From Nepenthes gracilis (Eukaryota > Streptophyta > Magnoliopsida > Caryophyllales > Nepenthaceae): 64,000 bases of DNA. The notes beneath the pieces are model-generated. The model saw nothing but the letters and a program-made list of their open reading frames with translations, ran no database searches and was not told the origin of the DNA. This document shows, in pieces, positions 46,722-58,190 of this stretch (the first letter of the stretch is position 1; each line of letters opens with the position of its first letter). The DNA is taken from positions 2,108,001-2,172,000 of the forward strand of contig BSYO01000034.1 of assembly GCA_033239525.1 (NCBI GenBank), given 5' to 3'. Position numbers and translations under genes: made by a program.

Positions 46722-48755
46722 TGTCACGACCCAGGAACACAATATACGCGGGTTAAAAATAAAATCTAAAATAAGATATTCTATTAACAATAGAAACCTA
46801 ACCTGGGCGTAATAATCCGAACACATACAGGACTCAACATAACAAAACCCGTACAAGACCTCATCTAATATAAATCCGGACAAATATAATACATGACCTG
46901 CTATCCAAATATCGCAAGGGAAATATCCAAATATATAACTTTGATATTTTCTATACAAGGATCAGGGCCATCATCCAGCCATAAATAATAACCATAACAC
47001 ATCATCGGGATCAGAAACATATCCAACATAACATTTTACTCACCGATGAGATATGCCATGTCAAATCACGTCTGAACTCCTGTAAGTGTATCTGTGCCAT
47101 TAGTCTGAAGGGATAAAATATGAAAACGTGAGCTTGGAGCTCAACAAGTATCTTATATATGTAAATAGTGCATATAAATCAGAGGGAAGGCATAATAATC
47201 ACAATCGTGTCAAAACAAAACACAAGGTCCGTGAAATCCCTAAAAACCGAGGAGATATCTCGTACTACATCATCGTCTGTATCAAATATTCCATCCGGGA
47301 CATAATCATAATAAATAACGATTCGGTCAAATCTCATAGATAATATCATATCATATGATCCAAGGACATATTACATAATCGCGACCGTCACAACATCCTT
47401 GTGGGACACATACTATCGTCCTCGGATCTAAATCTCATATATCATATGCCGAAATCAAAGGAAATACCGGAACCAAAACAATAAATATAAAATATGTTTC
47501 GGGCTTAACACATCAATACGAACGAGATATTCCTATCGCCCATCCGTAGGCCAAACCACGTATCTTGAATCACAACTATATCAACTTGAGGAAGGGTTAT
47601 CCTCATCCCGTAACCCCGACTATATTGGTTTTGATTTAAGCCAACAACTCAAGGCTTGGCTACGGTTTAGGCCAACAGCTCAAGGCCATCCATGTACTCC
47701 GTCTCCCATAGATTAGAAACTTGCTCACTATGTTTTACCACGTGCGCTTTGGGTGCAATCTCAAGTTTTAATTATATATTAGGATGTTCGAATATATTAT
47801 TTTGTCAATTCCTTATGATGGTTTTCATTTAAATATATAGTGGGACGGGTCAGCTACTAAACGTCTCAATCTTCCTGCCGGCAGAAGTGAGACAACATAT
47901 CATATACGTCCCCGTTGGGACTAAGCCTCCCCGTCAGGAGTGGTACTAATATTTCATGCCTCGGATGACATATAATGACCCCTTAGGTCTCGGACCGCTA
48001 TGGTCCCGTAGTGACCGCGCCCCCGGTAGCATGCCTGTGGACCGACGCATGGCCTGGTTCATGATTCCACAACATACGGATACACAAATATACATATATA
48101 CCATCGGGGTGTCCGAAAACCTCCAAATCATAAATACCCATGTAAAACCACCGCACGACTAGTAAAACATACATGCATATACATAATTAATAAATTGAGT
48201 GTATATAAAAATATATGCATGTTAGTAAAATCTCCAACAGTAGTCAAAATATATCAAAAATTAAATTAGACCAAAAATAGGATTAGAGGACACTTGCCTC
48301 AACTTTATACTCTGCAGATTTAAAGAAATGATGTCCCGAATCACCTGAATTGGGCCTTTCTCTCTCCTGCCTCATGCACGCCCCTTCCTCTCTCATTTGC
48401 GCCACTCTCTGCTGCGCGCGCCACCGCCGCGCCGCCTCACCCTCGAGTTGCCGTTGCCTCTGCCTCCCATCACAGCCACCGACCTCCCTTGGTGAGCTCT
48501 CTCTCTCTCTCCTCGCTGCGCACGCCGCTAGTGTTGCTGCATCGATTCTTTCTGCTGCGCCGCTGCCCACACCGCGTTGCGCCGCCACCTCACCTGCGAC
48601 CACCGTCGCCATCGTTCACTTGCGCCGCCGCCACCTCTTCCTTCTCCTTCTTCTTCTTCTTCGACGAACTCTAACCCCCCTCTCACTCTCTCTCCTCTTT
48701 CTCCCTCTCTCCCCGATCCGCTTTTCGTTCTCTTTCCTCTTTTTTTTTCTTTTAC

Positions 48756-48801
<46 letters not shown>

Positions 48802-48986
48802 CCTTTTATTATTTTCTAAAATCCAATCGGTACTCGAACGATAACACAAGCGCGCCTCTAGCGCTACTCCGCAATTCCGATCATTCCTCAAAATTTTACA
48901 ATATTTCAATTTATTTTCACAACGTCTAAAATATCCAAAATCATAATTAATATTAAAATAATCCAAATGGGATCTGGAATATTAAA
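46722..48986 (-). repeat. 3' LTR of the nested element
   Basis: Plus strand begins TGTCACGACCCAGGAACACA and ends GGAATATTAAA. It includes a GC-rich stretch (48360-48680) and an ATT repeat (48759-48797). The plus-strand frame at 48350-48844 lies in this low-complexity DNA and is not a gene. Confidence 0.85.
48759..48797. repeat. ATT trinucleotide microsatellite in the LTR
   Basis: Uninterrupted ATT repeats. The sister LTR has a shorter run at 54779-54807. Confidence 0.9.
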
Positions 48987-51339
48987 CTCTCCCATCACAA
49001 AAATTTCATCCTCGAAATTTACGCATATTAATCTTTGAACAGATAAGGATAATTCTTCCGAACTTAATCAAAAGATTTCTCCAAAAATTTGATCCTCAAC
49101 ACTTGATTTTTCTATCCCAATATCGGAACTAAAACCCCAACATACGATAAATTCTTGCTATTTTCCAACGACTCAAACTCAATCACGTGGGACGGATTAT
49201 ATACAATTTTCTCAATCGAAAGACTTCCCAAAAATATCATAACCAAAATGGTTGTCTTATTTCTCAACACTTGATCTCTTCAGCCTCAAAAATCTGAGCA
49301 GAAACCCCAACATAAAAATAGCTTCTCGAAATTAGCAACAATTCACACTCGATTACATGCCAGAATCAACCCATATTTCTCTCAACATATATATACAAAA
49401 CACATCATAATGATTTCGCCAAACTCAGGGCAACGCCAATCTGTTGGCCACCTCTCTAATTTGCTGCAAAACCTCAAAATGCCTATCAAACCTCAACCTC
49501 AATCTTTCATTTGCCCCCGAAATTGAAAATTCTTTTCTTTATAATACTTTCAGAAACATATGACCACTCTTCTCGATCATCCAATCAGGTTGCAAATCTA
49601 ATCTCTTGTTTCAATTCTCAAATCAAATCTTATGACTGATAACTGTGAATCTACACGCTTCCACTGCATAACTTTGATCAATCACTTGCTTCCAATCACA
49701 ATCAAGAGCTTCAAAATTAGAATACCTTGTAATCTCCTCATCTCAATAATATGTCGACGGCCAAACTCAGGAATGACATTCTAACCAGCAAGCAATGAGC
49801 CGACTTCATTAGCTTATCTATCGACATCCAAATTGCCAACAAATTCCTCGCTGTTCAATGCAAATCAGAAATCTTCACTCTAACTCCACTATAGCAAATT
49901 CCACCGCTAGGTGGAAAATCTTCGATGCTTCTTACGAACTTAGACCACTCTAATTCCACTATAGCTGCTGATAACCTTAATTGTTCCCGAGCTTTCATCC
50001 ACCAATTGAGGCCCTGCTTGATCACGTCTAACTTCATGACGACTCGACCAAAAATGACTTCATCTCTGATCTTCGCAAGAGATTTTTCCGCATATAGGAG
50101 CTTGGTTCAAAACCCAATCCTGGCAAGGATTATTCATCGATAACTCTACAGTTCCTCCGCTCAAAACGAAGACAAAAAAAACATTGCAGTGCAAACTCCT
50201 AATGCAACTTTGACCCCAACAACAAACACATAGGCTGAGAATGGATCTACCTACCTATCACTTTGTCAGGCAAAAAATCTCTTCTATTCCGTGAGATTTT
50301 AGACCGATCCAATCAAGCTGCCACTTCTCTAAAATCGTAAAACTTAACAAAACCTCCACATAATCAATGTCCTCAAACCGGATTTCAGATTAGATTCTCT
50401 ACCTAAAAATCAAAATCGAATCTTACAACCGAGGGCTACGAACCCACATGCTTCCACTTTCTCTTATGAACATATGACACATCAAATTTGAAGACTTCCA
50501 ACTCAAAATATCACTAATAATATTCTCCTTCTTGGCTGACACCGAAACTTATCATCTTAACCCTTACGCGATTTGCCCACTTACATTGCTACATGATTAA
50601 TTTATTTTCCGAAATAATTTCTTCAACCCTCATGATCAATCGATACCACAATTCTCTCTCCATGCAATAACACTGCTAAATCCTGAAAGTAGAAAACTCA
50701 ACTGCTAACTCCAAGTTATAAGTGGAATAATTCTGGTCATAAACTTTCAATAGCTATAACCCATAGGCAACCACTCGAACACGCTGCATCAAAACACAAC
50801 CCAAATCTTTCTCGAAAGCATCACAACTTACCGCTAATTAACTTGATCCATTAGGGATCGACCAAATCGACATTGTCGATAATCAACCCTTCATTTCTTG
50901 AAAGCTCTCCTTATAATTTCAACGAACACCAACCACCTCTGAGCCAAATAGCCCACAGACACTGTAATTCTCGAGGAATCCTCAACAAATCGTTTGACAG
51001 ATTCAACCAGACCCAAGAAATTACGCACCTTCGCAACAAACAACGACCTTTCCCAACCGACCACACCGCATCAACCTTCTACAAAAACATGCCATCAAAA
51101 AAATAACACGCCTAAAATATCATTACTTCCAATCAAACTCACATCTCTTCAATTGGGCAAACAACAAACTACCCTTCATAGCTATGACACAATCCTCAAA
51201 CGAACCTTATGCCCCACATAAATTTCTTGAATAATTCAAAACATTATTAATGAATCCATCACAAATAAACCCAAATACGGCCGAAAGATCCGATTCATAA
51301 GATCCATAAAAGATACCAACGAAATCACTAACCCAAAAA
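48987..51339 (-). other. Nested element internal region, no domain recognised
   Basis: Left part of the internal DNA. The minus-strand 'GAGGATGAAATTTTTGTGAT' just before the 3' LTR is the degenerate polypurine-tract zone typical of plant Gypsy elements. No integrase block could be recognised. Confidence 0.5.
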
Positions 51340-51560
51340 CATCACTGAAGCTCACAACGATCGTACCTTTATCTTGAAGGCTATCTCCAACACAATCTCT
51401 CGATTATCCTAATTGATAATACTCTGAATGCAGATCGATTTTAGAAAATATCAAGCCCTAACCATTGATCGAACAAATCACCTATCGATTTTCAACATTC
51501 TCTTATCAAATAATTCATTTCCCAAACGAATTAAATTTTTAATAATTCATAGATAACCTC
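51340..51560 (-). pseudogene. Reverse transcriptase trace of the nested element
   Basis: Minus-strand reading gives 'KIDLHSEYYQLG', corresponding to the 'KIDLRSGYHQ' motif of Gypsy RT, followed after a stop and frame changes by 'EIAFKIKV', similar to 'KTAFRTRYG'. Short and heavily mutated. Confidence 0.55.
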
Positions 51561-52131
51561 TTTGATATATCTAGTTCATCCCAGAGGCACTAAAGCACCC
51601 TACGGCAAAACAATCGACCAGTGCCTCAACGACTCTATGCGGGGTCACCAAAATCGGTGCTGGTTCCGGCACAACCTCAACAACAACCTCATTTACCGAT
51701 TAGAAGACAATCCAAACTAATCTTCTCCTCTAGGAAATAGCCTCGAATTATCATACAACCAGAAAAATTCTTAATGACCACAGAATGACTCCCAAATGTG
51801 GCGACATATGCTAACTAAACTCGGCACACATCTTCATCCAATACTTGCAGGCAAAATGATATCAATTTCATCGCCTCTCGATCATCTCTTCCTCATATTT
51901 AAAATTCATAACCTAAATTACAAATCAGAATATTCTTATCGAAATCTACACTAATGTAGGGACTTGCCAACCAAATCACTCCTAATATCCAATCAAAGTT
52001 TGGCACCTCAAATAACATCAGATCAGTCAATCATTCATATCTGCATACCCAAACCAGACACCGGAGTCCACGATCTTAAAAGATCAAGGTTTACCCATCA
52101 GGGTAAACATCCTCAAAACTCATTTTAGAAA

Positions 52132-52420
52132 TTAGAAAAATATACAACATTTACATACAATTTTAAATTCCACAAGACTTATTTCCGTGTCTTCACCAAC
52201 TAAATTTACCATCCTTACTATCCTAAATGCCAAACGGAAAGTGATTCTTCCAAAATTGCCTCCACAAAACATCATAAGAAGTGGAATACGGCACTGAGAA
52301 ACCCACCACTGGCTTGCCTCACTCGCCACTTATGGGTAATAGATCGAACTTCATTTGAACAACCAAAAACCTCAAACACGTCATCCACTTTTTAAAGTTC
52401 AATTCAAGCCTTAATTGGAT
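52132..52420 (-). pseudogene. gag trace of the nested element
   Basis: Minus-strand frame 52329-52132 reads 'MASEASQWWVSQ', then 'FRLAFRIVRMVNLVGEDTEI' and 'SLVEFKI', parallel to the 'GEA..WW' and 'YFP..VR..KM.EFL.L.QG' blocks of Del/Tekay-type gag. Upstream in another register is 'VDDVFEVFGCSNE'. Not translatable as a whole. Confidence 0.65.
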
Positions 52421-52717
52421 AAAAAATTTCAAAAATTTTCGAAACTAGCTCACTCTTAATCATTTGAAGGGCACTGCATCTTGCCTCTAACCGACCATCC
52501 TTCACATAGCAACCAAGCTCTCCTCCGGCTGCTGAATCAAATCACCAATTATATCGCTCACGCGACTCATCACAGCCAATTAATCGACTTTCCGAGTCGA
52601 ATTCAAACATTTACTACTCAAACTTCTATTCTTCACTATAGGTTGCACTTATCGCACCAAATATTCGATCAATTTCTCACCCAAGATGACCTAAAAACAC
52701 CTCTCCTTTTGACCTTT

Positions 52718-52729
52718 TCTCTAATACCA
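52718..52729 (-). promoter_or_regulatory. Primer-binding site of the nested element (tRNA-Met-like)
   Basis: Minus strand reads TGGTATTAGAGA, close to TGGTATCAGAGC, four bases inside the 5' LTR end. Confidence 0.75.
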
Positions 52730-52733
52730 CCTC

Positions 52734-54993
52734 TGTCACGATCCAAGAATATAAAATACGCAGTCAAAATAAAATCTAAAATAAGATATTCCATAAATTA
52801 TAAAAACTCAACCGGCTATGACAGTCCATACACATATAGGACCTAACATAACAAAACCTGCACAAGACCTCATCGAATATAAATTTGAACAAACATAATA
52901 CATGATATACTATCCAAATATCACAAGGGAGGTATCAAAATATAAAATTTTGATATTTTTCATACAAGGATCAGGGCCATCATCCGACCATAAACAATAA
53001 CCATAGCACATCCTCGCGATCAGAAATATATCAAACATAATATCTCTACTCACCAATAGAGATATGCTGTGTCAAATCACGTCGAATTCCTGCAAGTGTA
53101 TCCGTGCCACTAGTCTAAAGAGATAAAATATAAAAACGTGAACCTAGATATCAATAAGTATCGTATGTATATAAACAATACATATAAATCAAAGGGAAGG
53201 CATAATAATCACAATCGTGTCAAAACAAAACACAATATCCGTGAAATCCCTGAAAACCGAGGAGATGTCTCATACTAAATTATCGTCTGAATCAAACAGT
53301 CCATCCGGGATATAATCATAATAAATAACGATTCGGTCAAATATCATAGATAATATCATATCATATGATTCGAGGACACATTACATAATCGCGACCATCA
53401 CCATATCCGTGTGGGACACATACCATTGTCTGGATCTAAATCTCATATATCATATATTGAAATCAAAAAATATAAAACATGTTCCGGGGCTTAACATATC
53501 AATACGTATGAGACATTCCTATCGCCCATCCGTAGGTTAAACCACGTATCTCGAATCACCGTCCATCCAAATACATGCAGAAATACAAAGCATGCACTAA
53601 ATCGGAAAACCAAAGATTAATAATATCAACTTGAGGAAAGGTTACCCTCGTCCGGTAACCACGGCTACATCGGCTACGATTTAAGCCAGCAACTCAAGGC
53701 TCGGCTACGGTTTAGGCGAGCAGCTCAAGGCTATCCATGTACTTCTCCCATAGATTAGGAATTTGCTCACGATGTTTTACCACCCGCGATTTTGAATACA
53801 ATATCAAGTTTTAGTTATATATTAGGACGTCCGAATATATTATTCCGTCAATTCTTTACGATGGTTTTCATTTAAATATACAGTGGAGTAGGTCAACTAC
53901 TAAACGTCTCAACCTTCCTGCCGGCGTAAGTGAGACAACATATCACATACGTTTCTATCAGGACTAAGCCTCCCCGTCGAGAGTGGTACTAATATCTCAT
54001 GCCTCGGATCACATATAATGACTCTTCGGGTCTCGGATCGCCATGGTCCCGTAGTAACCGCGCCCCGAGCAGCATGCGTGTGGACCGACGCACTGCTTGG
54101 TTTATGGTTCCACAACATACAGATACACAAATATATATATATACCGTCCGGGTGTCCGAAAATCCTCCAAATCATAAATACCCATATAAAACCACCGCAT
54201 GACCAGTAAAAGATGCATGTATATAATTAATAAATTTAGTGTATATAAAAATATATGTATGTTAGTAAAATCTCCAACAGTAGTCAAAATACATCAGAAA
54301 TTAAATCAGATTAAAAATAGGGTTAGAGGATACTTACCTCGACTTTATACTTTACAGATTTGAAGAAAGGATGTTCCGAAACACCCAAATTTGGCCTTTC
54401 TCCTGCCTCATGCGTGCCCCTTCCTCTCTCATTTGCGCCACCCTCTGCTGCTCATGCCACCGCCACGCCGCCTCACTCGCGATTGCCGCCGCTTCTGCCT
54501 CCCATCATGGCCACCGACCTTCCTCGGCGAGCTCTCTCTCTCCTCTCGCCACGCATGCCGCATCGCTTCTCTCCTCGCGCTGCTGCCCGCACCGTGCCAC
54601 CCCACCACCTTAGCCCGCGACCACCGCGGCCTCACCTTTGACCACTGTCGCCACCGTTCACCTATGCTGCTGCCGCCTCTTCCTTTTCCTTCTCCTTCTG
54701 CGAACCCTAACCTCCCTCTTCTCCCTCTCTCCCCAATCCCCTTTTCCTTCTCTTTCCTCTTTTTTTTTTCTTTTACTTTTATTATTATTATTATTATTAT
54801 TATTATATCATTTTATTATTTTCTAAAATCCAATCGGTACTTGGAAGATAATACAGGCGCACCTCGAGCGCAACTCCGCAATTCCGATTATTCTTGAAAA
54901 TTTTACAATATTTTAATTTATTTTTACAATGTCCGAAATACTTAAAATCATAATTAATATTAAAATAATCCAAATGGGATTCGAAATATTACA
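52734..54993 (-). repeat. 5' LTR of the nested element
   Basis: Plus strand begins TGTCACGATCCAAGAATATA and ends GAAATATTACA. It aligns with 46722-48986 over its length, with many substitutions and small indels. Confidence 0.87.
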
Positions 54994-54998
54994 CACTT
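54994..54998. repeat. Target-site duplication, right (CACTT)
   Basis: Matches 46717-46721. Confidence 0.8.
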
Positions 54999-55486
54999 CC
55001 TCCTGGATAGTCTGGTGTCTGGAATTTCAGGTGTACTGTAGATTCCATTGTTCAAGACTTTCTACCCTGTCCTCAAAGTTCAAGCATCCTCAAGCCGAAA
55101 AGAATAAGAGTGATGGAATGCCTTCAGAGTTGCTGGAATCCTTGACTGATGATGGGCTCCCTTTGAGATAACGTTTTTTCCTCTCGATCTTCTCCTTAAG
55201 GTCAATGCTTGTGTGTGGAGGGCTGTTGCTTTGCTTATTTGGCCCTTGACTTTATCCCATAGAAATTTCAACATCTTTGACATGTTATTAATCTAGGCCA
55301 TCATGTTTCAACTCCGGATTTGCTGGCAGGCAAATATCTCCTTGGCTACCCTCCTCTGCGTTGAAGCCAAAAGACGTGATATCCTTTGGAGGGTAGCTTA
55401 CGTAGCCTTGTGCTCGAGTATTCACTATTTTCTTTATCGAAAATGTGAATCGCTTTCAGGCAAGTGAAATCTTGAATGGGTAGGAA
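54999..55486 (-). other. Leader region of the minus-strand Tat-type element
   Basis: Lies between the nested insertion and the primer site. A minus-strand frame of 67 codons (55283-55080) has no recognised domain. This is probably the untranslated leader and start of gag. Confidence 0.5.
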
Positions 55487-55498
55487 CAAACGGCGCCA
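55487..55498 (-). promoter_or_regulatory. Primer-binding site of the minus-strand Tat-type element
   Basis: Minus strand reads TGGCGCCGTTTG next to the 5' LTR end. TGGCGCCGTTG-type sites are common in plant Gypsy elements. This fixes the orientation. Confidence 0.8.
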
Positions 55499-55499
55499 A

Positions 55500-56261
55500 T
55501 GATATGTATCTGGGATCTAAATACTCGTTCGAGTAAGTCGGGGCAAATCTTCGAAACTTTTAGCCCGAATCTTGTACACCACAATGGTTAATAAGAGGCT
55601 AGAGGATATGAGACTTGCTCCCAGATAAATATTCCGATACTCAAATCTAAAATTTTTTATGTGAATAAAAGATAATAATAGATTAGGGATAAGTGTATGT
55701 GAGTGTGTTAGAATTGGAAGGTTTGACTCTGTGATTATTGAAAGATGCAAGTTTACCGAGACTGGTACTCTGAACTTGCTTTTTCTTTTCCGGATTTGGA
55801 TCGGACTCCCTTTGTTGATAAAAATTGGCATATTTATAACATTATATTATTAATCAGTGTGCCTTTTTGGAATTGGCATGACCACACATCAAGTGAGGCA
55901 TTATATTGGTTGGTGACCTAACTATTGCATGAGTTTGTAACTACTCAAATTTTAATGCTTGTCATTTAGCTACTATAACTACCTATTTAATATGGTCGTT
56001 TATCTATCGGTTCATATAACAATTTGTCAGGATTAAATGATTTGTTCAATCTTTTGTCGGGCCATTAGGTGCCTCAATTTTTTTATTTTAGTAATTCAGC
56101 CTTTTAGTCAAATCGGCAAGTCAAGTCTTTGAATAGATTCCCGATTCTTTTCCATTCCAGGCCTAAGAATTTGGTGGTTTGATATTCCTCTATGAGCTTG
56201 CAATCCATGGGCTCTGTATTTCATCAGATCAGATTGATCTTATTTTAAATCGTACCTAACA
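55500..56261 (-). repeat. 5' LTR of the minus-strand Tat-type element
   Basis: Plus strand begins TGATATGTATCTGGGATCTA and ends CGTACCTAACA. The shared LTR block appears in inverse form at about 55600-55650. Confidence 0.78.
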
Positions 56262-56815
56262 CATGAAAATATAAATATTAACCTACATGTTTTCATTTCC
56301 AAAACCCTGGAGAACAAACTAGAAATGATATTACTAATTAGCATGTCTTTTTGGAATCGGTATCGCACATCAAGTGAGGCATTATGTTGGTTGGTGACCT
56401 AATCATTGCACAAGTTTGTGACTGCTCAGAGTTTAATATTTATCATTTAGCAACTGTAACTACTTGTTTAATGTGACTGTTCATCCTCTAGTTATGTAAC
56501 CATTTGTTAGAATTGAATGCCTAGTCTTTTGTCGGGTTATTAGGTGCCTCGATTTTTTGTATTTATAGTAATTCAGCAATTCTATCATTTGGGGGGTCAA
56601 GTGTTTGGACAGATTCCTGATTCTTTTTCGTTCCAGGCTTAAGAACTTGATTGTTTGATATTCCTCTACAAACTTGCAATCTATGGGCCCCGTATTTTAT
56701 CTAATCGGATTGATCATAATTTAGACCATACCCTAACACATAAAAATATAAATAAGCCAGCTACTTGTTTCCATTTCCAGAAACCTGGGGATCAAACTGG
56801 AAATGTTGTTTCAAA
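55850..56815. repeat. Tandem duplication across the LTR-host boundary
   Basis: About 480 bp is repeated twice: copy 1 at about 55850-56330, copy 2 at about 56333-56815. Each contains the right part of the LTR ('CTTTTTGGAAT.GG', 'GGTTGGTGACCTAA', 'CATTTAG') and the following host flank ('AAAATATAAATA', then 'TTCCATTTCCA'/'TTTCATTTCCA'). Confidence 0.75.
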
Positions 56816-56851
56816 AAGGATGTTAGCAAGGGCCACAAAGACAACCATATC

Positions 56852-56882
56852 CCTTTATTTTATTTATTTATTTATTTATTTT
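56852..56882. repeat. TTTA microsatellite
   Basis: Run of TTTA/TTTAT units about 90 bp before exon 3. Confidence 0.85.
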
Positions 56883-56972
56883 TGAATTTGGAATTAGATC
56901 ATGTATTAATTATAATGCAGACATGTAGTTATGATCCTTAATCATGTTTATCTTGACTCTCTTGTGCCACAG

Positions 56973-57083
56973 TAGCTACAGTTGTTGGAACAGTGGCGGC
57001 GTATTTCTTGGTGCCTATGCGATCACTTGGCCAAGATAGTTGGAAAATAGCTGCAGCACTCATGGGTAGTTATATTGGTGGAG
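56973..57083 (+). CDS. DUF819 family membrane protein, exon 3
   Basis: Starts after TGTGCCACAG; its first two bases complete a Val codon from exon 2. It reads 'VATVVGTVAAYFLVPMRSLG' and 'QDSWKIAAALMGSYIGG' and ends at GGAG before GTAATC (phase 1). 111 bp, intact, strongly conserved; 'GSYIGG' is a family signature. Confidence 0.94.
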
Positions 57084-57107
57084 GTAATCAAGTGTTCTTG
57101 CATGTTT

Positions 57108-57340
57108 TTCATGAATAAAAATATCAGCACTGGACCATACAAATCAGTATTGGTCGTAATGATATCAATATATGACATATCAAGAAAACAATTTTTTGAA
57201 AATTGTAGGCTGATGGGAGCTGATTAGATGATATATCAACGATATGGTAATATATTATAATATTGTTACAATATCAAAAATTATCGATATAGAAGACCCC
57301 ATACCGATATATAGCAGGCGATACTTGCATCAGTGATGTC
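57108..57340 (+). repeat. GATATATC-rich dispersed repeat, copy 9
   Basis: Begins 'CATGAATAAAAATATCAGCA', contains 'GATGATATATCAACGATATG' and ends near 'CCGATATATAGCAGGCGATA'. Confidence 0.6.
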
Positions 57341-57894
57341 TTTTCAACACCTTTAATATCTTCTTATTAAAAACTAAGCAAAATAAATTGAGTGCTATGG
57401 TTAATTGTTCTGTTATGGTCCTTTAATTGGGGAAGGACATATATTCAATGGTTAAGATTAGAGGTTGAATGAATAACTAATGAAAATTGTATTAAGTGAT
57501 TTAAATGGTTATTTGATATTTATTATTCATCTAGTCAGCTTTTGATCCTAACCATTAGGTGAATATGAGAGTTTATTACTAGAAGTACAATAACAACTCT
57601 CAGTTAATCAAGGCATAAATGTAAATAGTAAGTTACAATTAACGTAACCAGCATTTTTGTACACGGTGGAGATCCGATTTAGAAGTGCTGCTATGCGACA
57701 TTCATCTTATTCAGTTTTTAATACGACAACATCTTTTTGTATATTTCAGTTCCGCACTATATTAATGGAATATTTATTAGCTGATCAAAATATGAAATTA
57801 CTGAACCAATTTTATTGTACTAGTTCAGCAATAGTGTCCAAAGCCACTAGACTTGGTGGCCATGGGTTTGTCATGGAACAATTTTTTGCATAAT

Positions 57895-58190
57895 GTAATG
57901 TGAGACTATCGGGTGGCAGACCAAATTCCACCAATGTGAAACCAAGAAAAACACTCTGGCCATGATCGAATTTTCGCACCTTTGTTTAAATCCATAAGGA
58001 AGTGATAATAGTATACAACCACATATACAAGTATAATAATAATCGATTTTTACGTGAAAAATTTGCTTAACTGAGGAAAAAATCATGGACCCTTTCGTCC
58101 AAACAACAATCTCCCATACAATCATATTTGGTTGCAAATAACCCCTGAGAAATTTGGTTATACATCTCATTCACAACAACACATGTGAGA
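57895..58190. repeat. Dispersed repeat shared with 43480-43960
   Basis: Same landmarks as the intron 2 copy ('CCAAATTCCACC', 'TATACAACCA', 'TTTACGTGA'). The sequence following to about 58800 may belong to the same unknown element. Confidence 0.5.

Larger units (their letters stand above)
46722..54993 (-). mobile_element. Nested minus-strand Ty3/Gypsy element, Del/Tekay-like, 8.27 kb
   Basis: LTRs of 2265 and 2260 bp bounded by TSD CACTT. A tRNA-Met-like primer site on the minus strand beside the right LTR shows that the right LTR is the 5' one. Internal DNA is only 3.75 kb, with minus-strand gag and RT traces, so it is an internally deleted, decayed copy. The long LTRs, gag type and Met primer fit the Del/Tekay group, but no chromodomain was seen. 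It sits inside the minus-strand Tat-type element and so inserted later. Confidence 0.85.
44973..56261 (-). mobile_element. Minus-strand Tat-type element, interrupted by another element
   Basis: LTRs of about 765 bp at 44973-45738 (3') and 55500-56261 (5'). A primer-binding site beside the 5' LTR and a gag remnant on the minus strand give the orientation. Without the nested element the internal region is only about 1.7 kb, with no pol recognised, so pol was deleted or never present. Its gag and LTR block are related to the big Tat element at 5718-18170. No convincing target-site duplication was seen. Confidence 0.75.
43215..56972 (+). other. DUF819 intron 2 (13.8 kb)
   Basis: GT at 43215 and AG at 56971-56972. 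It holds a nest of LTR elements (44973-56261 with another inside at 46722-54993), a partial LTR duplication, a GATATATC repeat and a further dispersed repeat. Confidence 0.88.

Noticed and set aside
48350..48844. 164-codon ORF, with a similar one at 54391-54897
   Set aside because: Both lie in the same low-complexity GC-rich and ATT-repeat part of paired LTRs. Repetition reflects the LTR pair, and the translation is Ser/Leu/Ile runs.
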